This document shows positions 34,950 to 47,282 of a stretch of DNA of 64,000 bases, piece after piece. Every line of letters starts with the position of its first letter. Position 1 is the first letter of the stretch. The stretch comes from Sialis fuliginosa. Taxonomy: Eukaryota; Arthropoda; Insecta; Megaloptera; Sialidae. The notes beneath the pieces were generated by a model. That model saw nothing but the letters and a program-made list of their open reading frames with translations. It was not told where the DNA came from and made no database searches. The position numbers and the translations under genes were made by a program. The DNA lies in the NCBI GenBank assembly GCA_961205875.1, contig OY540816.1, positions 6,210,701 to 6,274,700 on the forward strand, written 5' to 3'.

Positions 34950-35758
34950 CAGGGCTGTGGAGTCGGTGCAAAAACCTACGACTCCGACTCCTTTATACTT
35001 CCTCGCTATATCGAAGATACGAGAAGCTTTGTGATCGTTTCAGATTGAGACAAAAAAAATGTTCTCCGATTTCAAAATTTTAAATTGATTTATCCGTTTC
35101 ACGTCAAAGCAAACACTTTTGGTTCCGTGTATGTCTGTCTGTCCGACCGTCCGTCCGTGTGTGTGTCCGTCTGTCCCCCGAATCCTTGTCACATGAACCA
35201 CTGAACCGATATTATTGAAACTTAGTCGGATGGTTGGGTTTGGCTTGAAATATGAAAGATGGCGACCAATATGGCGTCCAAACAATAATTTTCTTATTCT
35301 TAGCAGGCTTTTTGAGGTAGAAATATGTAAAATAACAAAATTATTCGTTTTTAAGTACAAGGGTTTTTTAGGGGCGTCTAAACATCCCTTATATTTGATT
35401 ATATTGCATTATATTATATTATTCTTATACATTTATATAAATATTATTTAAATACAAAATTACACATTTAATGATCCATCGTGTAGTTTTACTACCCTTA
35501 TATTAAATTACGAATTTTTAAAATAAATTGAGATAAATGTTTGTAAGGGAATATTTTACAACAAACGTTGTAGACCCATATTATAGGAAATTTAATGCTC
35601 TATAAAAAATATTCTATAAAATTTTCACGTAACATGTGTCGTTCTCGAGATATCTTGAAAAAATAAATAAAGGTGTGTAAAAAAGTAAAAACCATTATTT
35701 AATTAAAGAGAGGTACCTTTTTACCGACTCCGGCTCCGACGCCGACTTCACAGCCCTG
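34950..35758. mobile_element. chimeric hAT element carrying two pieces of family A in opposite orientations
   Basis: Ends CAGGGCTGTGGAGTCGG and CCGACTTCACAGCCCTG are inverted repeats with subterminal CCGACTCCG words. The perfect 8 bp duplication GTTTCTCA lies at 34942-34949 and 35759-35766. Inside, 35000-35245 is the 3' part of family A on the - strand, and 35515-35672 is the middle part of family A on the + strand ('aaattgagataaat..ttgtaagggaatattttacaacaaacg' to 'cttgaaaaaataaat'). Between them, 35246-35510 is found in no other A copy. The ORFs here come from repeat sequence. Confidence 0.88.
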
Positions 35759-36175
35759 GTTTCTCAACAAATAATTATTTTATGAATACTAAAATTAATT
35801 CACGGTAAAAATCAACCATCTACATCTCGCCTACTATACATACAACTACATAAAAACATCGTTTATGAAAACAAATAATAATAACAAACTGTCGTTAAAC
35901 AAATATCACATATAATGCTTCTCTGATTGTTTTTATTTACATAACAATATTATTTATAACAAATTCAATAAATACCTTTCCGTACATATTCGTGTAATCC
36001 TTTATTTTAATTAAACTATTTAAAATTTATATGAACAATAATAATTTGAAAATCTACAAAACTATACAGAAACGATAACCAGATGTAGTTTTTGTAACGT
36101 GAATAATGATAAACATATATTTGAACTGTACAATTTATTACAGTTACTAAGATATTCTGTTTTCTATTTTTGCCA

Positions 36176-36310
36176 ACGGCTCAAGGGATTTTAGGTTCCT
36201 TCTTTGACCCTCGTCCGGAATCGTTGTCCCACTCCGGTCGACCGGAAAGCTCCCGGAACGGTAACCGAATTAAGGACTCTCCGAAAATCTTTGTGTTGAA
36301 ATTTTACGCC
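36176..36310. other. unique GC-richer patch with a 14 bp palindrome
   Basis: This 135 bp patch is clearly less AT-rich than its surroundings (ccctcgtccggaatcgttg; aagctcccggaacggtaacc). It contains TCCGGTCGACCGGA at 36233-36246, a perfect palindrome. No ORF and no repeat match in the window. A conserved non-coding element or small exon is possible but not shown. Confidence 0.4.
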
Positions 36311-36417
36311 ACTGAAAAGCTATTGTGAATATAAAATTGAGTTTTCTCAGATTAGATTTTTTGGTATCGAAATCTTTAGCGGTATGAATATGAATTTATT
36401 ATATCTCGTATTTATAT

Positions 36418-37234
36418 TGCTTCCTCGCAATATCGAAGATACAAGAAGCTTTGTGATCGTTTTAGATTAAGACAAAAAAAATGTTCTCCGATTTCAAAAT
36501 TTTAAATTGATTTTTCCATTTCACGTCAAGACAAATACTTTTCGTTCCGTGTCTGTTTGTCTGTCCGTCCGTCCGTCCGTCTGTCCCCTGAATCCTTGTC
36601 ACACGCATAACTCATGAACCACTGAACCGATATTGTTGAAACTTGATCGGATGGTTGGGTCTGACTTGAGAACGGTCCCATTTTAAAATCATCAAAATCG
36701 TGTGAAAGGGGGAGGGGTGACATCCCAAAATATTTATTTTTTCATAATATCTCAAGAACGACACATGTTACGTGAAAATTTTATAGAATATTTTTTTGTA
36801 GAACATTAAATTTTCTATAATATGGGTCTATTTATTTTAAAAATTCGTGTTTTGTTTTTCTAAATTGATATTTGCTTGGACATATTAAATGTCATTTTGA
36901 CGTTTTAAATGTCATTTTGACGTTTTAAATGTCATTTTGGCGTTTTAAATGTCATTTTAACGTTTTAAATGACATTTTGACGTTTGCTTTAATTTAGATT
37001 TAGGTTGAAATTGTCAAAAAATTAAAAATATACGAAAACATAATCGGGTGCGTTTTAAGAAAAATTTCGAACTAATATTTTTTAGTAAAATTATATAAAA
37101 ATTAAATGGTTAACCAATTCCCGGCAATTTATCTAAACACTATCGGTTTTTATTTAAATTGTTCAACAATTAACTACATTTTGTGAATTTAGCACGAGGA
37201 AGCACTGTGCATTTACTTGGCAGATGTTTTTTTT
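36418..37234 (-). mobile_element. family A copy 6, full length
   Basis: It starts (on the + strand) TGCTTCCTCGCAATATCGAAG and ends CATTTACTTGGCAGATGTTT, so it lies on the - strand. It carries about five copies of the 20-21 bp minisatellite (AAATGTCATTTTGACGTTTT) at 36885-36985. The internal openings are repeat-derived. Confidence 0.88.
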
Positions 37235-37303
37235 ATTTTTAACTAAAATACTTACATATAGAACAAATTATAGTTGAAATTTTATTTTAATTAAATATTC
37301 TGA

Positions 37304-37729
37304 AAGAAAACATCGGGAAATTCTATTCAAGTTCAAGATTTTTTAATAATATCTAGTAATATAATAATAATAAGAACTAAATATGTACATGATTTACTTT
37401 AATAACAATAAATCTTGGGATAATCATTAAAAATAACCAAATCCAAGAAAACATCGGGAAATTCTATTGAAGTTTAATATTTTTTAATAATATCTAGTAA
37501 TATAATAATAATAAGAACTAAATATGTACATGATTTACTTTAATAACAATAAATCTTGAGATAATCATTAAAAATAACAAAATCTAAGAAAACATCGGGA
37601 ATTTCTATTCAAGTTCAAGATTTTTAAATAATATCTAGTAATATAATAATAATAAGAACTAAATATGTACATGATTTACTTTAATAACAATAAATCTTGG
37701 GATAATCATTAAAAATAACAAAATCCAAG
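37304..37729 (+). repeat. tandem array, three 141 bp units
   Basis: Units start at 37304, 37445 and 37586 (AAGAAAACATCGGGAAATTC) with exactly 141 bp spacing and only a few substitutions. They lie about 70 bp right of family A copy 6. No other copy of this unit is seen in the window. Confidence 0.92.
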
Positions 37730-38130
37730 CATCCAGACACATAAATCGACATTTTACAACATAATCTACGGTACGTTAGTAACGGTCCAAACTTGGGGCT
37801 TAATACGTGGTCAGAGAAAATCGAAAATCACTAGAGACTAGCGTACAGAACCAAGCAGCCAGCGCATACTCCGCATTAAATATAAATAGACACTATAGCA
37901 GTGAATCTTGCATCTCCGTTTTACCGCGGTGGAGTCAAAGCCACCTTATTTTTACCAATAACAAACTGAAATCATGTGATTCGGAAAATTTCATTGTCTT
38001 CAATAGTTTAAAATTATTGATGTATTTATATTTATATAGTAGCATAATCAATACTCACATACTTATAAGTCTATATAATGAAAATATAATCAATTAGCAA
38101 TATAAACTATTCTCACAATTTTTAGAAATA
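37730..38130. other. unassigned less AT-rich segment
   Basis: 37740-37960 has mixed composition (taacggtccaaacttggggc; ttttaccgcggtggagtcaaagcc) and a 96-codon opening whose second half is plain AT-rich noise. No domain seen. Confidence 0.3.
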
Positions 38131-38947
38131 AAAAGGACCCCGCAGTTTTTGATAGGGAAATGGTTTTCAGTCAATCTCTTTGAAACCAACTGGAAAATAT
38201 TCTCTAAATCATCCCGATTAAAAGTCTCAATAGTCTCGCGCAAAGAGCTGTTTTGTACCTAATAATGCAATAAAAAAATCGATATAGTACAGGATATTTT
38301 GAACAATGAAATTAATTTTTATGTATCGTTTTATTTATTTAATTTCTAGATTTTTATGTTGTTAAAGTTTGCAAGTTCTAGCAAATTGTTTTATGGATTA
38401 TAATAAAGTTTTTATAAAACATGTTAAGGTATGTGTAGTGCCGTCAGCGCCAGCTACTAGCGATAGTATTAAAATATTAAATTGTAAAATAAAAACAATA
38501 GAAAATTAGTTGTCATAAAAATATAACTTTGATTTGTAACACACTTATGGGACACCTTATACAAATGTAACTATTTTAAAAATATGCTGCTTGTCTAGCC
38601 TGATAACTTTTGTATTTAAAGTTTTCTTCCATTTGTTATAATAAATTAAATATTGAACTATTTCGATTTTACTTCCATGTTCTGAAAGAAATGGAAATAT
38701 TGTAATACCATCGAAAAATCGTGTCCGAGAAAATGACAAATTCTGATTGTACTAACTTCAAAACGTATTTTAATTGCATTATTAGGTACAAAACAGCTAT
38801 TTGCGAGATACCTCGGGAACTTAGGCGGTTGCGACCATTGAGACTTTTAATCGGGATGATTTAGAAAATATTTTCCAGTTGGTTTCAAAGAGATTGACTG
38901 AAAGCCATTTCCCTATCAAAAACTGCGGGGTCCTTTTCTTTACAAAA
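38131..38947. mobile_element. foldback element, about 145 bp arms
   Basis: Left AAAAGGACCCCGCAGTTTTT and right AAAAACTGCGGGGTCCTTTT are exact complements. Pairing continues through GATAGGGAAATGG, 'agtcaatctctttgaaacc', 'atcatcccgattaaaagtctcaa' and 'ttttgtacctaataatgc'. A family E fragment sits inside at 38671-38765. Confidence 0.85.
38671..38765 (+). repeat. family E 5'-end fragment
   Basis: ACTTCCATGTTCTGAAAGAA and the next roughly 75 bases (attgtaataccatcgaaaaatcgtgtccgag) match the starts of the other E copies. It stops inside the foldback element's right arm boundary. Confidence 0.82.
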
Positions 38948-39147
38948 GTTGTTAACTTAAATATATTTTTAAGTTAAAGTACTAATTGATATATCATTCC
39001 ACTTATAATTATGCCCAATTGAAGTTTTGCATTTTTGATATGTCGCGTATGACACTTTAAATTATCCAAATCTCAAATAATCATACATCATTAGAAAGTT
39101 CATTATTTCTACTTTCAAATAAAAATTTAAAAATAAAATTTCATTAA
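38948..39147 (-). repeat. family Q copy 2 (unoccupied site for the hAT MITE)
   Basis: Reverse-complement match to the joined flanks of the hAT MITE at 15858-16100. Here the sequence runs without the MITE across the target (TCATACGCGACATATC complement, then 'actttaaattatcc'). Confidence 0.75.
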
Positions 39148-39368
39148 TACTTAACGAAACTAGAGCACTTTTAGTAAAACCCTAAAATTTAGGAACAAGT
39201 CGCCATATTTTCTAAACAATTGAATGTATGAAAAAAATTGTTTTACAAAAGTTTCTTACTTTTTTATAATCTTTAAAATTATCTACTTTGGATATACCAT
39301 TCCATTTTATTTTGCAGAAAACGGGCAAGTTCAAAATATTTTCCTGAAATTCTTTAGGGTCGATATAT

Positions 39369-39520
39369 ACAGGGTGATTCAGCAATGTCGTGCCAAACTT
39401 GAACAGTACATCGAGAAAAATATTTTGAGCAAAAAACATATAAACATGTGTCCGAAAATTTTGAATAAAATCTTTGTAGGGCTGTAGCCCTCTTCTGAAA
39501 AATCATCCTGTACAGTAAAT
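39369..39520 (+). repeat. family C-related terminus
   Basis: TACAGGGTGATTCAGCAATG followed by 'aacttgaacagtacatcgagaaaaatatttt' matches the left arm of family C. A possible opposing end 'atcctgtaca' lies at about 39506. Similarity beyond that is weak. Confidence 0.6.
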
Positions 39521-40348
39521 TTTTTATCATAAAGCTCTATCTAGAATAGTTTAGGCGTAAAACATAGTGGACGGGTGATCTGGAACACCCGGTATATAAA
39601 AATCAAAGATACTGTGATATAATACCAAAAGTTAATATTGAACATTATACTTAAATTTTATTATATAAACTTTATCTGTTTTAGCTCATTATAAAAATCT
39701 AAACAAAATAGATTCCAACTGTCATCATTCTCATTGAATTTTTTTGTTTTCTCTAAAAACACAGACTAGTTCTATATTGATGTTACCTTGTCTCTATATT
39801 TACATTCAACTTTTAATCCGTCTGCGTACTTGGTAAAAAGAAAAAACAACATGCGACAGTTTTCTGCATTAAAACTGGGCTTTTTTATGATCGCCTTTTC
39901 TTCTTCCCCCTTTTTTTACAAAAGCGTGATATTAAAACGATGCAGCTGAATAAATATTTCAAAATGTGAATTCATTTTTAACGCAAGTGAGTTATTTTGA
40001 AAATGAAGACAGGGTTGTTTACTTTTATGTATTTTTTTAATCTTCAACAAACTCATGATGAAACGTCTTAAATGTGCAGACAAATTTTTTTTAAGTTATA
40101 TTCTCTATTTAAAAAAATATTATTATTTTTCGTATAATTAATATTATACGGAAATTACAAAAAAAAATTTCATTTATTTCCACTTAATATTATATAAGGT
40201 AATAATAAAATTAATTTTAAACTTTGTTTATATTACCTACACTTAACGTGACATACAAATTAATAATATTTTTTAATTAAAATGAATATGTATTCTGTTT
40301 TTGACTTTCATTAAAATTGTTGAACTACTTTTATTCAAAATTATATAA
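39521..40348. other. AT-rich intronic DNA, nothing firm
   Basis: A CACCCGGTATATA string near 39587 could be another element end. No ORF of note. Confidence 0.35.
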
Positions 40349-41110
40349 ATGAGTGTGTCAAAAAAAGCATTCATTAAGAAATAAATTAGTTTATGACCTA
40401 AAATAAATCCTTGCCGATGGATTACCCTGTAGTTCAATTTTAAGAGGTGCCGCAAAGGGGGGTCCTGTTTCTCATTTAAATAACATTGAAAAAATATGGT
40501 ATTAAAGTTGGTATTACTGATTCATGATAATGGATAAAGAAAATTTAAGGACGTCATTTTGTTGAGAATAAAATTATTTTCTTAAACTGCCAAATGTCGG
40601 CTGTGTCATTCTTTTTCCGATAGCTCAGTAGTAGGGTTATATATTGCTATTTAATTGATATTTGTAGAATATTAACTTTAAAATGCTGATTTTTGTAAAA
40701 AAATTAATATTTAAAACGCTTATAAGTTTCAACTCATTGCATACTTACATACACTTAGGCTATTTTTATAGAGAATTATATTTCCCATTAAATTAACATT
40801 TGACTTATTTTTATAAAAACAATAGTTTAGTTGTGATAGCTTTTTAGATGTTCATTTTAACAAAAAAGTCACTTAGAATGTCTGTAACTTTTGATACGTT
40901 CAATGACTTTGTAGACACTTTTGTAGAGAATTTTATCTTCTACAAAATGATGTTCTTAAAAAAAATTTCAACAATTATCATGAATCAATAATACCAACTT
41001 TAGTACTAAAAAATAATTTCCTCATATTATTTAAATGGGAAACTGGACCCCCTTTTACGACATCTCTTAAAACTTAAGAGCGAATGTTCATTTTTTTGAC
41101 ACACCCTAAT
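40349..41110. mobile_element. foldback element with GTGTGTCAAAAAAA ends
   Basis: Left GAGTGTGTCAAAAAAAGCATT pairs with right TGAACATT-side TTTTTTTGACACACCC. The inner arms (GGTGCCGCAAAGGGGGGTCC, AAAGTTGGTATTACTGATTC with ATGATAAT) pair with 40930-41095. About 760 bp; non-coding. Confidence 0.78.
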
Positions 41111-41573
41111 ATGCATGATGCTATCAATCTACATACCTACATACCACAGTATTTTCTAGCTTGAGGATAATCAAATAAAGAACTCAAAGAACAATGCATT
41201 TTTTATATTTCTTTCTGACTTTTACATATAAAACAAACAATCTGTTTTCCAGTTCGTCCAGTTTAGCAAAGTTTAGTAAACTTTGGTCAGGATGCAATCA
41301 AGTTACCTTTGCCCGCAAGCGAGTTTCTGTAACATTGTACTGCAACATCGCGACTTTATTGTGAAAAAAAGAAAAAATCATTTCAGAAATGTAAATATCT
41401 CATTCTTAGCATTTATTTGGTTTATGCCGGTATAAAGACTTTGATCTAGAATTGTGTTTATGTAGAAACTAAATTACTAGAATCTATAACACAGCTGCCA
41501 ATCGACTGGAAATAATTTTGGTTGCGTACAAATTCTTTAACACACTAATTTTATTAAATTAACAGAATTGAGA

Positions 41574-41862
41574 GCATTATATCTCGGTAACGGGGAAAGA
41601 TATTTGAATGCACAATAATTTAAATTAAAGAGCAATCCAGTGTCTTTAAAATAATATGTAACTGTAATTTTTTTTTAATAGTTAATCATTATTTTTTAAA
41701 TGTTGTTTATTTTTTATTTTTTTTTAAATAATCTTCTTTTGAGGGTATTTTTCAAACGATTAACTATATTAAATATTTGACTGTTATAAATGTTTATAAA
41801 TGTCTCTTTAATTTAAACTATTGTGCATTCAAATATCTTACCCCGTTACCGAGATATAATGC
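41574..41862. mobile_element. foldback element, about 55 bp arms
   Basis: GCATTATATCTCGGTAACGG with AAGATATTTGAATGCACAAT at the left is mirrored by ATTGTGCATTCAAATATCTT with CCGTTACCGAGATATAATGC at the right. The middle is AT-rich. Confidence 0.83.
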
Positions 41863-42124
41863 CCAAAAATTTATGTTTTTGTCTAATAAAGAAAATCATT
41901 TAGGAACCTCAGGATGATATCCAATTTCAAATTCCTTCGGTAGGTGTTTTAAGAATTTACAAATGCAAATTTTGTGCATATAGCGTTTCGAAGATTCGAA
42001 CAAAAAAAATTTCACTCCACCCTAATGTATGTTCAACAAAGCATATATAAATATTTTAAATATCTCCGATTTAATAAATACATTTTATTATATTTAAAAC
42101 CAAATATAAAATACTGTTTATCGT

Positions 42125-42655
42125 TTTTTAGGTTTCCGTAAAAAACTAGAAAACCTTATAGTTTCGCCATGTCCGTCCGTCCTCAAAAATTTTAAGCCGA
42201 TTAATATGAAATTTGGTATACGGACGAAGACTAATTACATAAAAACAGAAATGATAAGATTTTTGAAAAAACATTTTTTGGACGCCATTTCCATAGACTG
42301 AAAAGTATATTAAAAAAAATTCACTTATTGTTAATCCATTAAGTAGGATGTCTTTAGATAGGTCTCCTAAAATGCAATAAAAATGTCATATGATCTTTTG
42401 ATTTCAACCCTTCAGCCACGATATATTTGCGTTCAAAGTCGTTATCAGAGCGTTCCTCCCCCTCTATTTTCTAAACTATCAATATAAACAATCTGAAAAA
42501 ATTCGAGAATGTAGCTTATAGTTAGTTCTTCCAATGAAAATTATAACGAACACTGTAGCTAGAATTATTTATAAAAAAATTTGAAATAACTCTCGTAATG
42601 ACAACGGAAAGCTATCATGTGCGTGCCCAACACGCACTTGGCCGTTTTATTTTGC
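42125..42655 (+). repeat. family H copy 2
   Basis: It matches copy 1 from 'ttttttaggtttccgta' through 'agtttcgccatgtccgtccgtcc' and 'acggacgaagacta' to 'gtgcccaacacgcacttggc'. It has a single copy of the unit that is duplicated in copy 1. Confidence 0.78.
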
Positions 42656-42783
42656 TTTAGTTTTGATAAGTTATGATCAAGGAACTTTATTTTTATTATT
42701 AACGTCTTTTTTCTTCATACAGTTAATATGTTAGTTGTTGCTAACTTCAAATGCACCATTTCTACTTGTGTGTATAAGTAAAA

Positions 42784-43012
42784 CATGGGCACCGGGAGGG
42801 GGGTGCAAGGAGGTGCACTTGCACCCCCCTGGCAAAAATGAAAAAACTAAAATATTAAGAAATACAATTTTTAATTTAAAATTCAGGTCAAAATATAAAA
42901 GTTGGTCGCGTCAAGTTCACTCTGTAATTTGAAGATTTTTTTTGTTATATATATAATTTAATTTTCTATATTTAGATGCACCCCCCTGGAAGAAATTCTG
43001 CCGGCGCCCATG
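42784..43012. mobile_element. small element with CATGGGCRCCGG ends
   Basis: CATGGGCACCGGGAGGGGGG faces CTGCCGGCGCCCATG. Subterminal GGGGGGTGCA and TGCACCCCCC are also inverted. The target duplication is unclear. It resembles hAT-type GC-rich-ended MITEs. The ORF across its left end is not a gene. Confidence 0.68.
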
Positions 43013-43467
43013 AGAAAAGATATATGGTACATAATATAAAACATTATAAATAAAGTATAATTTTAATCACCTACGCATATCGACAACCGATTAAATATTT
43101 ATAACAGTTGTATGGTTCTCGCCACATAGTTACGTTTTAGTCAACTTTAGTTTATAAATATTGATCATCAGAATAGTGGTTGGAATAATTAGTTACAAAA
43201 TGTATGGTTTCGTACTTTCACTCGCACGATGATTGTTTAAAACAGTTTCTGTGTTGTATCTAAAATATTAATGCTTTTAAAACACGAAATGTCTAAAAGT
43301 TTTCCCGTTATTTTGTTTATGAAGGGTAAATTTATATTGAAGTACTCAGAAATTAAAGGGTTATGTACAAATGTTTTGTTTCTTTTTTCATAATGTATTA
43401 TTTACTATGATGTTGTTATATATAGATTTGAAATATTTTTCAATAATCATAATAATGAATGATGTTT

Positions 43468-44232
43468 TGCTTCCTCGCAATTTCAGATTGAGACAAAAAA
43501 AATGTTCTTCGATTTCAAAATTTTAAATTGATTTTTTCGTTTCACGTCAAGACAAACAATTTTCGTTCCGTGTCTGTCTATCTGTCCGTCCGTCCGTCCG
43601 TCTGTCCCCTGAATCTTTGTCACACGCATAACTCATGAACCACTGAACCGATATTGTTGAAACTTGGTCGGATGGTTGGGTCTGGCTTGAGGACGGTCCC
43701 ATTTCAAAATCGTGTGAAAGGGGGAGGGGTGACAAAATATTTATTTTTTCAAGATATCTCAAGAACGACTCATGTTACGTGAAAATTTTATAGAATATTT
43801 TTTGTAGAACATTAAATTTAAAATATTCCTTTACAAAGATTTATCTCAATATATTTTAAAAATTCGTGTTTTGTTTTTCTAAATTGATATTTACTTGGAC
43901 ATATTAAATGTCATTTTAACTTTTTAAATGTCATTTTGGCGTTTTTAATGACATTTTGTCGTTTTAAATGTCATTTTGACGTTTGCATAAATTTAGATTT
44001 AGATTGAAATTGTCAAAAAATTAAAAATATACGAAAAAATAATCAGGTGCGTTTTAAGAAAAATTTCGAACTAATATCTTTTAGTAAAATTGCATAAAAT
44101 TAAATGGTTAACCAATTCCAGGCAATTTATCTAAACACTAGCGGTTTTTATTTAATTTGTTGAATAATTAACTACCTTTGGTAAATTTAGCACGAGGAAG
44201 CACTGTGCATTTACTTGGCAGATGTTTTTTTT
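43468..44232 (-). mobile_element. family A copy 7
   Basis: It lies on the - strand, from TTGCTTCCTCGCAATTTCAG (+ strand view) to ACTTGGCAGATGTTTTTT. It has a small deletion at the 3' end (the 'tatcgaagatac..gtgatcg' block is missing) and about four minisatellite units at 43900-43985. Confidence 0.87.
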
Positions 44233-45224
44233 ACCTGATCGAATTATCAAATGTACTTTTTTGGTTGAATCGCATCAAAACTATTTTTAACATTTTCACT
44301 ACTATGCAATTTTATTAGAAAACACTAAATGTATATTTTTCTGTATACGTTCCTGACTTATATATTCATTATAACGTTTTGACTGTATTACATCAATGTT
44401 TTTTTCACTTCTATACATATATTTTTATTATAAAATAGTTTATTGTAAATTTTCCTGATTTAGCCTAATATGGTATTTCGAAAAATGAAATATATTGCCT
44501 TAAAAAACGACATATAGATCCAAAAGATCCCCAAAACCCATATATGTAGATATATAAATTATATAGCCATGAATTAAACTTAATTATCTGTTATTTTCTT
44601 CAATTTAAGGACACAATTATTATGATATATTTTATTCAAACCAAAATAAAATTGAATTATTATGAGATGTACCTATAGATATGTATAGTTGTAACCTTCA
44701 ACATTTTTCTCAGAATTGTTTCTGGGATTCAATATTTGTATTTATCCATTCAAAGACTTCCATAGCTTACACAATATCACAATCTACCTGAAATCACGTT
44801 TTCATTCAATGTAGAAAAGGTTCATCACGGTAATTTTGGTGGCTATTCAATGTAACATTCAATTGAATATATGAATTACTTTTTAAAGACACGAAATATG
44901 AAATTGTAAAAACGAATTCTGTATAAATCGAAAATGTTGTTTTGATTAGAGATGAATTTATATTTAAAAATTTGTGGAACGAATAAAAGAAAATAAATGT
45001 TCAATTTCAAATATGATTTTTAAAGAAAATGTAACATACGAGTGAATATAAAACTTTTCTGTATTAAATTTAATAAATTTAGTTAAATTAAATATGTATT
45101 GAATATTTAACCGTGAACCTCATTCTACAATGAGGAAGGCTTTCTAGTTTAGCCCATTTTTATGAAAGTTTGTTAATCGAAAATTTGAATAATAACAAAA
45201 CGTTTACATATTTAAATTCATTAT
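44233..45224. other. AT-rich intronic DNA, nothing recognised
   Basis: No repeat match or credible ORF. Confidence 0.4.
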
Positions 45225-45802
45225 TTTTTCGTATATTTTTAATTTTTTGACAATATCAATCTAAATCTAAATTTATGCAAACGTCAAAATGACAATTAAA
45301 ACAGCAAAATGACATTTAAAACGCCAAAATGACATTTAAACGTCATAATGACATTTAATATGTCTAAGCAAATATTTACAACAAACGTTGTAGTCCTTTA
45401 TTATAGGAAATTTAATGCTCTACAAAAAATATTCTATAAAATTTTCTTGAGATATCTTGAAAAACAAAAATTTTGGAATGTCACCCCTCTCCCTTACACA
45501 CGATTTTGATGATTTTGAAATACGACCATCTTCAAGCCAGACCCAATTATCCGACCAAGTTTCAACAATATCGGTTCAATGGTTCATGAGTTATGCGTGT
45601 GACAAGAATTCAGGGGACAGACGGACGGACGGACAGACACGGACGGACGGACGGACAGACAGACAGACACGGAACGAAAAGTGTTTGTCTTGACGTGAAA
45701 CGGAATGATCAATTTAAAATTTTGAAATCGGAGAACTTTTTTTTTGTCTCAATCTTAAACGATCACAAAGCTTCTCGTATCTTCGATATTGCGAGGAAGC
45801 AA
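45225..45802 (+). mobile_element. family A copy 8, 5' truncated
   Basis: It begins inside the family at 'tttttcgtatatttttaattttttgacaat', has about four minisatellite units (45285-45365), lacks 'aaattgagataaatctttg', and ends normally with GCGAGGAAGCA. The GGACGGAC tract is expanded (45616-45672). Confidence 0.86.
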
Positions 45803-46344
45803 TATATACATATACCTAAAGAAAAATATTTTATTTTGATTGTGCGATACCGAGGGAACTTGCTGGTACAGTAAGTGAATTTTATTGAATCTACTAACTG
45901 TCAAATCATATAAAATAATTATCAATTTTACAAATAACGTTACCAAACAATAATAGAAGATGTCAGGAGATCAGTTTCCAAACTATTGTCACTTTTATTT
46001 CATTAGTGAAGTACTTATTTATCAAAACCATTTAAACATCAATTTTCTCGATTCTTGTCTCTGACTTAATATTCTTGGCTTCTGATTAACGCATATTCGA
46101 TGAACTGACTCTAATAGGTCGTAAACTTCATTTAAACATTTTTACAGGAAACGATAAAAACCGATGCGATTAGTGCTCGCAGTTTTGTGAATTCAATTAC
46201 TTTTGTGATACTTTGAGACATTCTTGGTACCTATTTGTATAGTTTACATATGTCATTTAACAGAAAATGTAATACTCCCTCTGTCCCATAATACTTGATA
46301 GTTTTCGTTTCGTGGCCGCAGCTAATCAAAATAATAATCAGTTT

Positions 46345-46745
46345 TTCATGTGGCCGTTCGCCGCCCCTTCTGAACTGGAACCCAGAGCAGTCGCCCAGCC
46401 TCCCTCCCTAAAGCCAGCATTGCTGTTATACATTAACAAAAAAAGCAAAAATTTTAAACATCAAGTATTCTTTTTTCCAAAGCTTACTTGACTTTTTAAT
46501 ATTGCACTCGAGTGAAATATCGCCTCGACTAACGAAAATATTTTAATTCTCCATGGCAATTGTGATTTTTATTCAATAATGAATAAAATGCGTTATATCT
46601 TTGTTATGAGTTGTTTTATTATCGAAAATACGAAAAGCTTTGTGATCATGTTTTAAAGAAAAATTGTTCTACGATTTTAATATTTTCACTCGATCTTTCA
46701 ATTTATGATCGGTTTAGTATTAATACGTGTTTAATATTAAACCGA
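46345..46745 (-). repeat. family C fragment
   Basis: It is the reverse complement of the family C core, from the 'ggcggcg..ggccac' block through 'gcttacttgactttttaatattgcactcgag' to the hairpin region 'gatcggtttagtattaatacgtg'. Confidence 0.78.
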
Positions 46746-46865
46746 ATATGATTTAGTAATGGCAGTAATCAAATATCAACAATTAATTCCAATTTAGTAC
46801 ATTTTATAAAACAAGTATCCAACACTGGTACCAGTACCTTAGTCCATTATACACTTAGCCACATA
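46746..46865 (-). repeat. family I end fragment
   Basis: 'agtaatcaaatatcaac' and, at the end, ACTGGTACCAGTACCTTAG match the right end of family I copy 2. It abuts the family C fragment directly. Confidence 0.65.
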
Positions 46866-47282
46866 AAACAAGTATTAGCCAGTGGTCAAAATCGTTCAAA
46901 TATTCAGTATTGTGTCCTTGCCATTTCCTTCGCCGTAAATTATTGGGTATCTCTGGCTGTTACATCCTTGTCCTCACACACACTGCAATCCCGTGTCTAG
47001 CAGAAGGGTCCACTTACGTTAATCAGGGTGTCTATATGCAGATGAGCAGGGACTGTATGATGTGAATTAATTTTTAACAGTGATGGGACTTCTCGACAAT
47101 CTCTCTATCTGTTTTGCTTTATCCTACTCTCTCTCTCTCTTCTTCTCTCTTTCTCTCTCTCTCTCTCCATTCTTCCTTTCTGTCTTTTATTTATATGCGT
47201 ACGTTTTGCACATAAAATATTTCTTCGATTCGGTTGGATTTCAAGAAAATATTGTGTATGCTGTCTTTAATGGTATATTAAA
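46866..47282. other. unassigned segment with a TC microsatellite
   Basis: 46900-47060 is less AT-rich with no ORF. (TC)n interrupted by tt lies at about 47126-47168. The reading frame across it is low complexity (SLSLFFSLSLSLS) and not a protein. Confidence 0.45.
47126..47168 (+). repeat. (TC)n microsatellite
   Basis: A run of ctctctctct words with short tt interruptions. Confidence 0.8.

Noticed and set aside
37304..37729. CRISPR-like array
   Set aside because: The three 141 bp units are contiguous with no unique spacers, and the window is eukaryotic.
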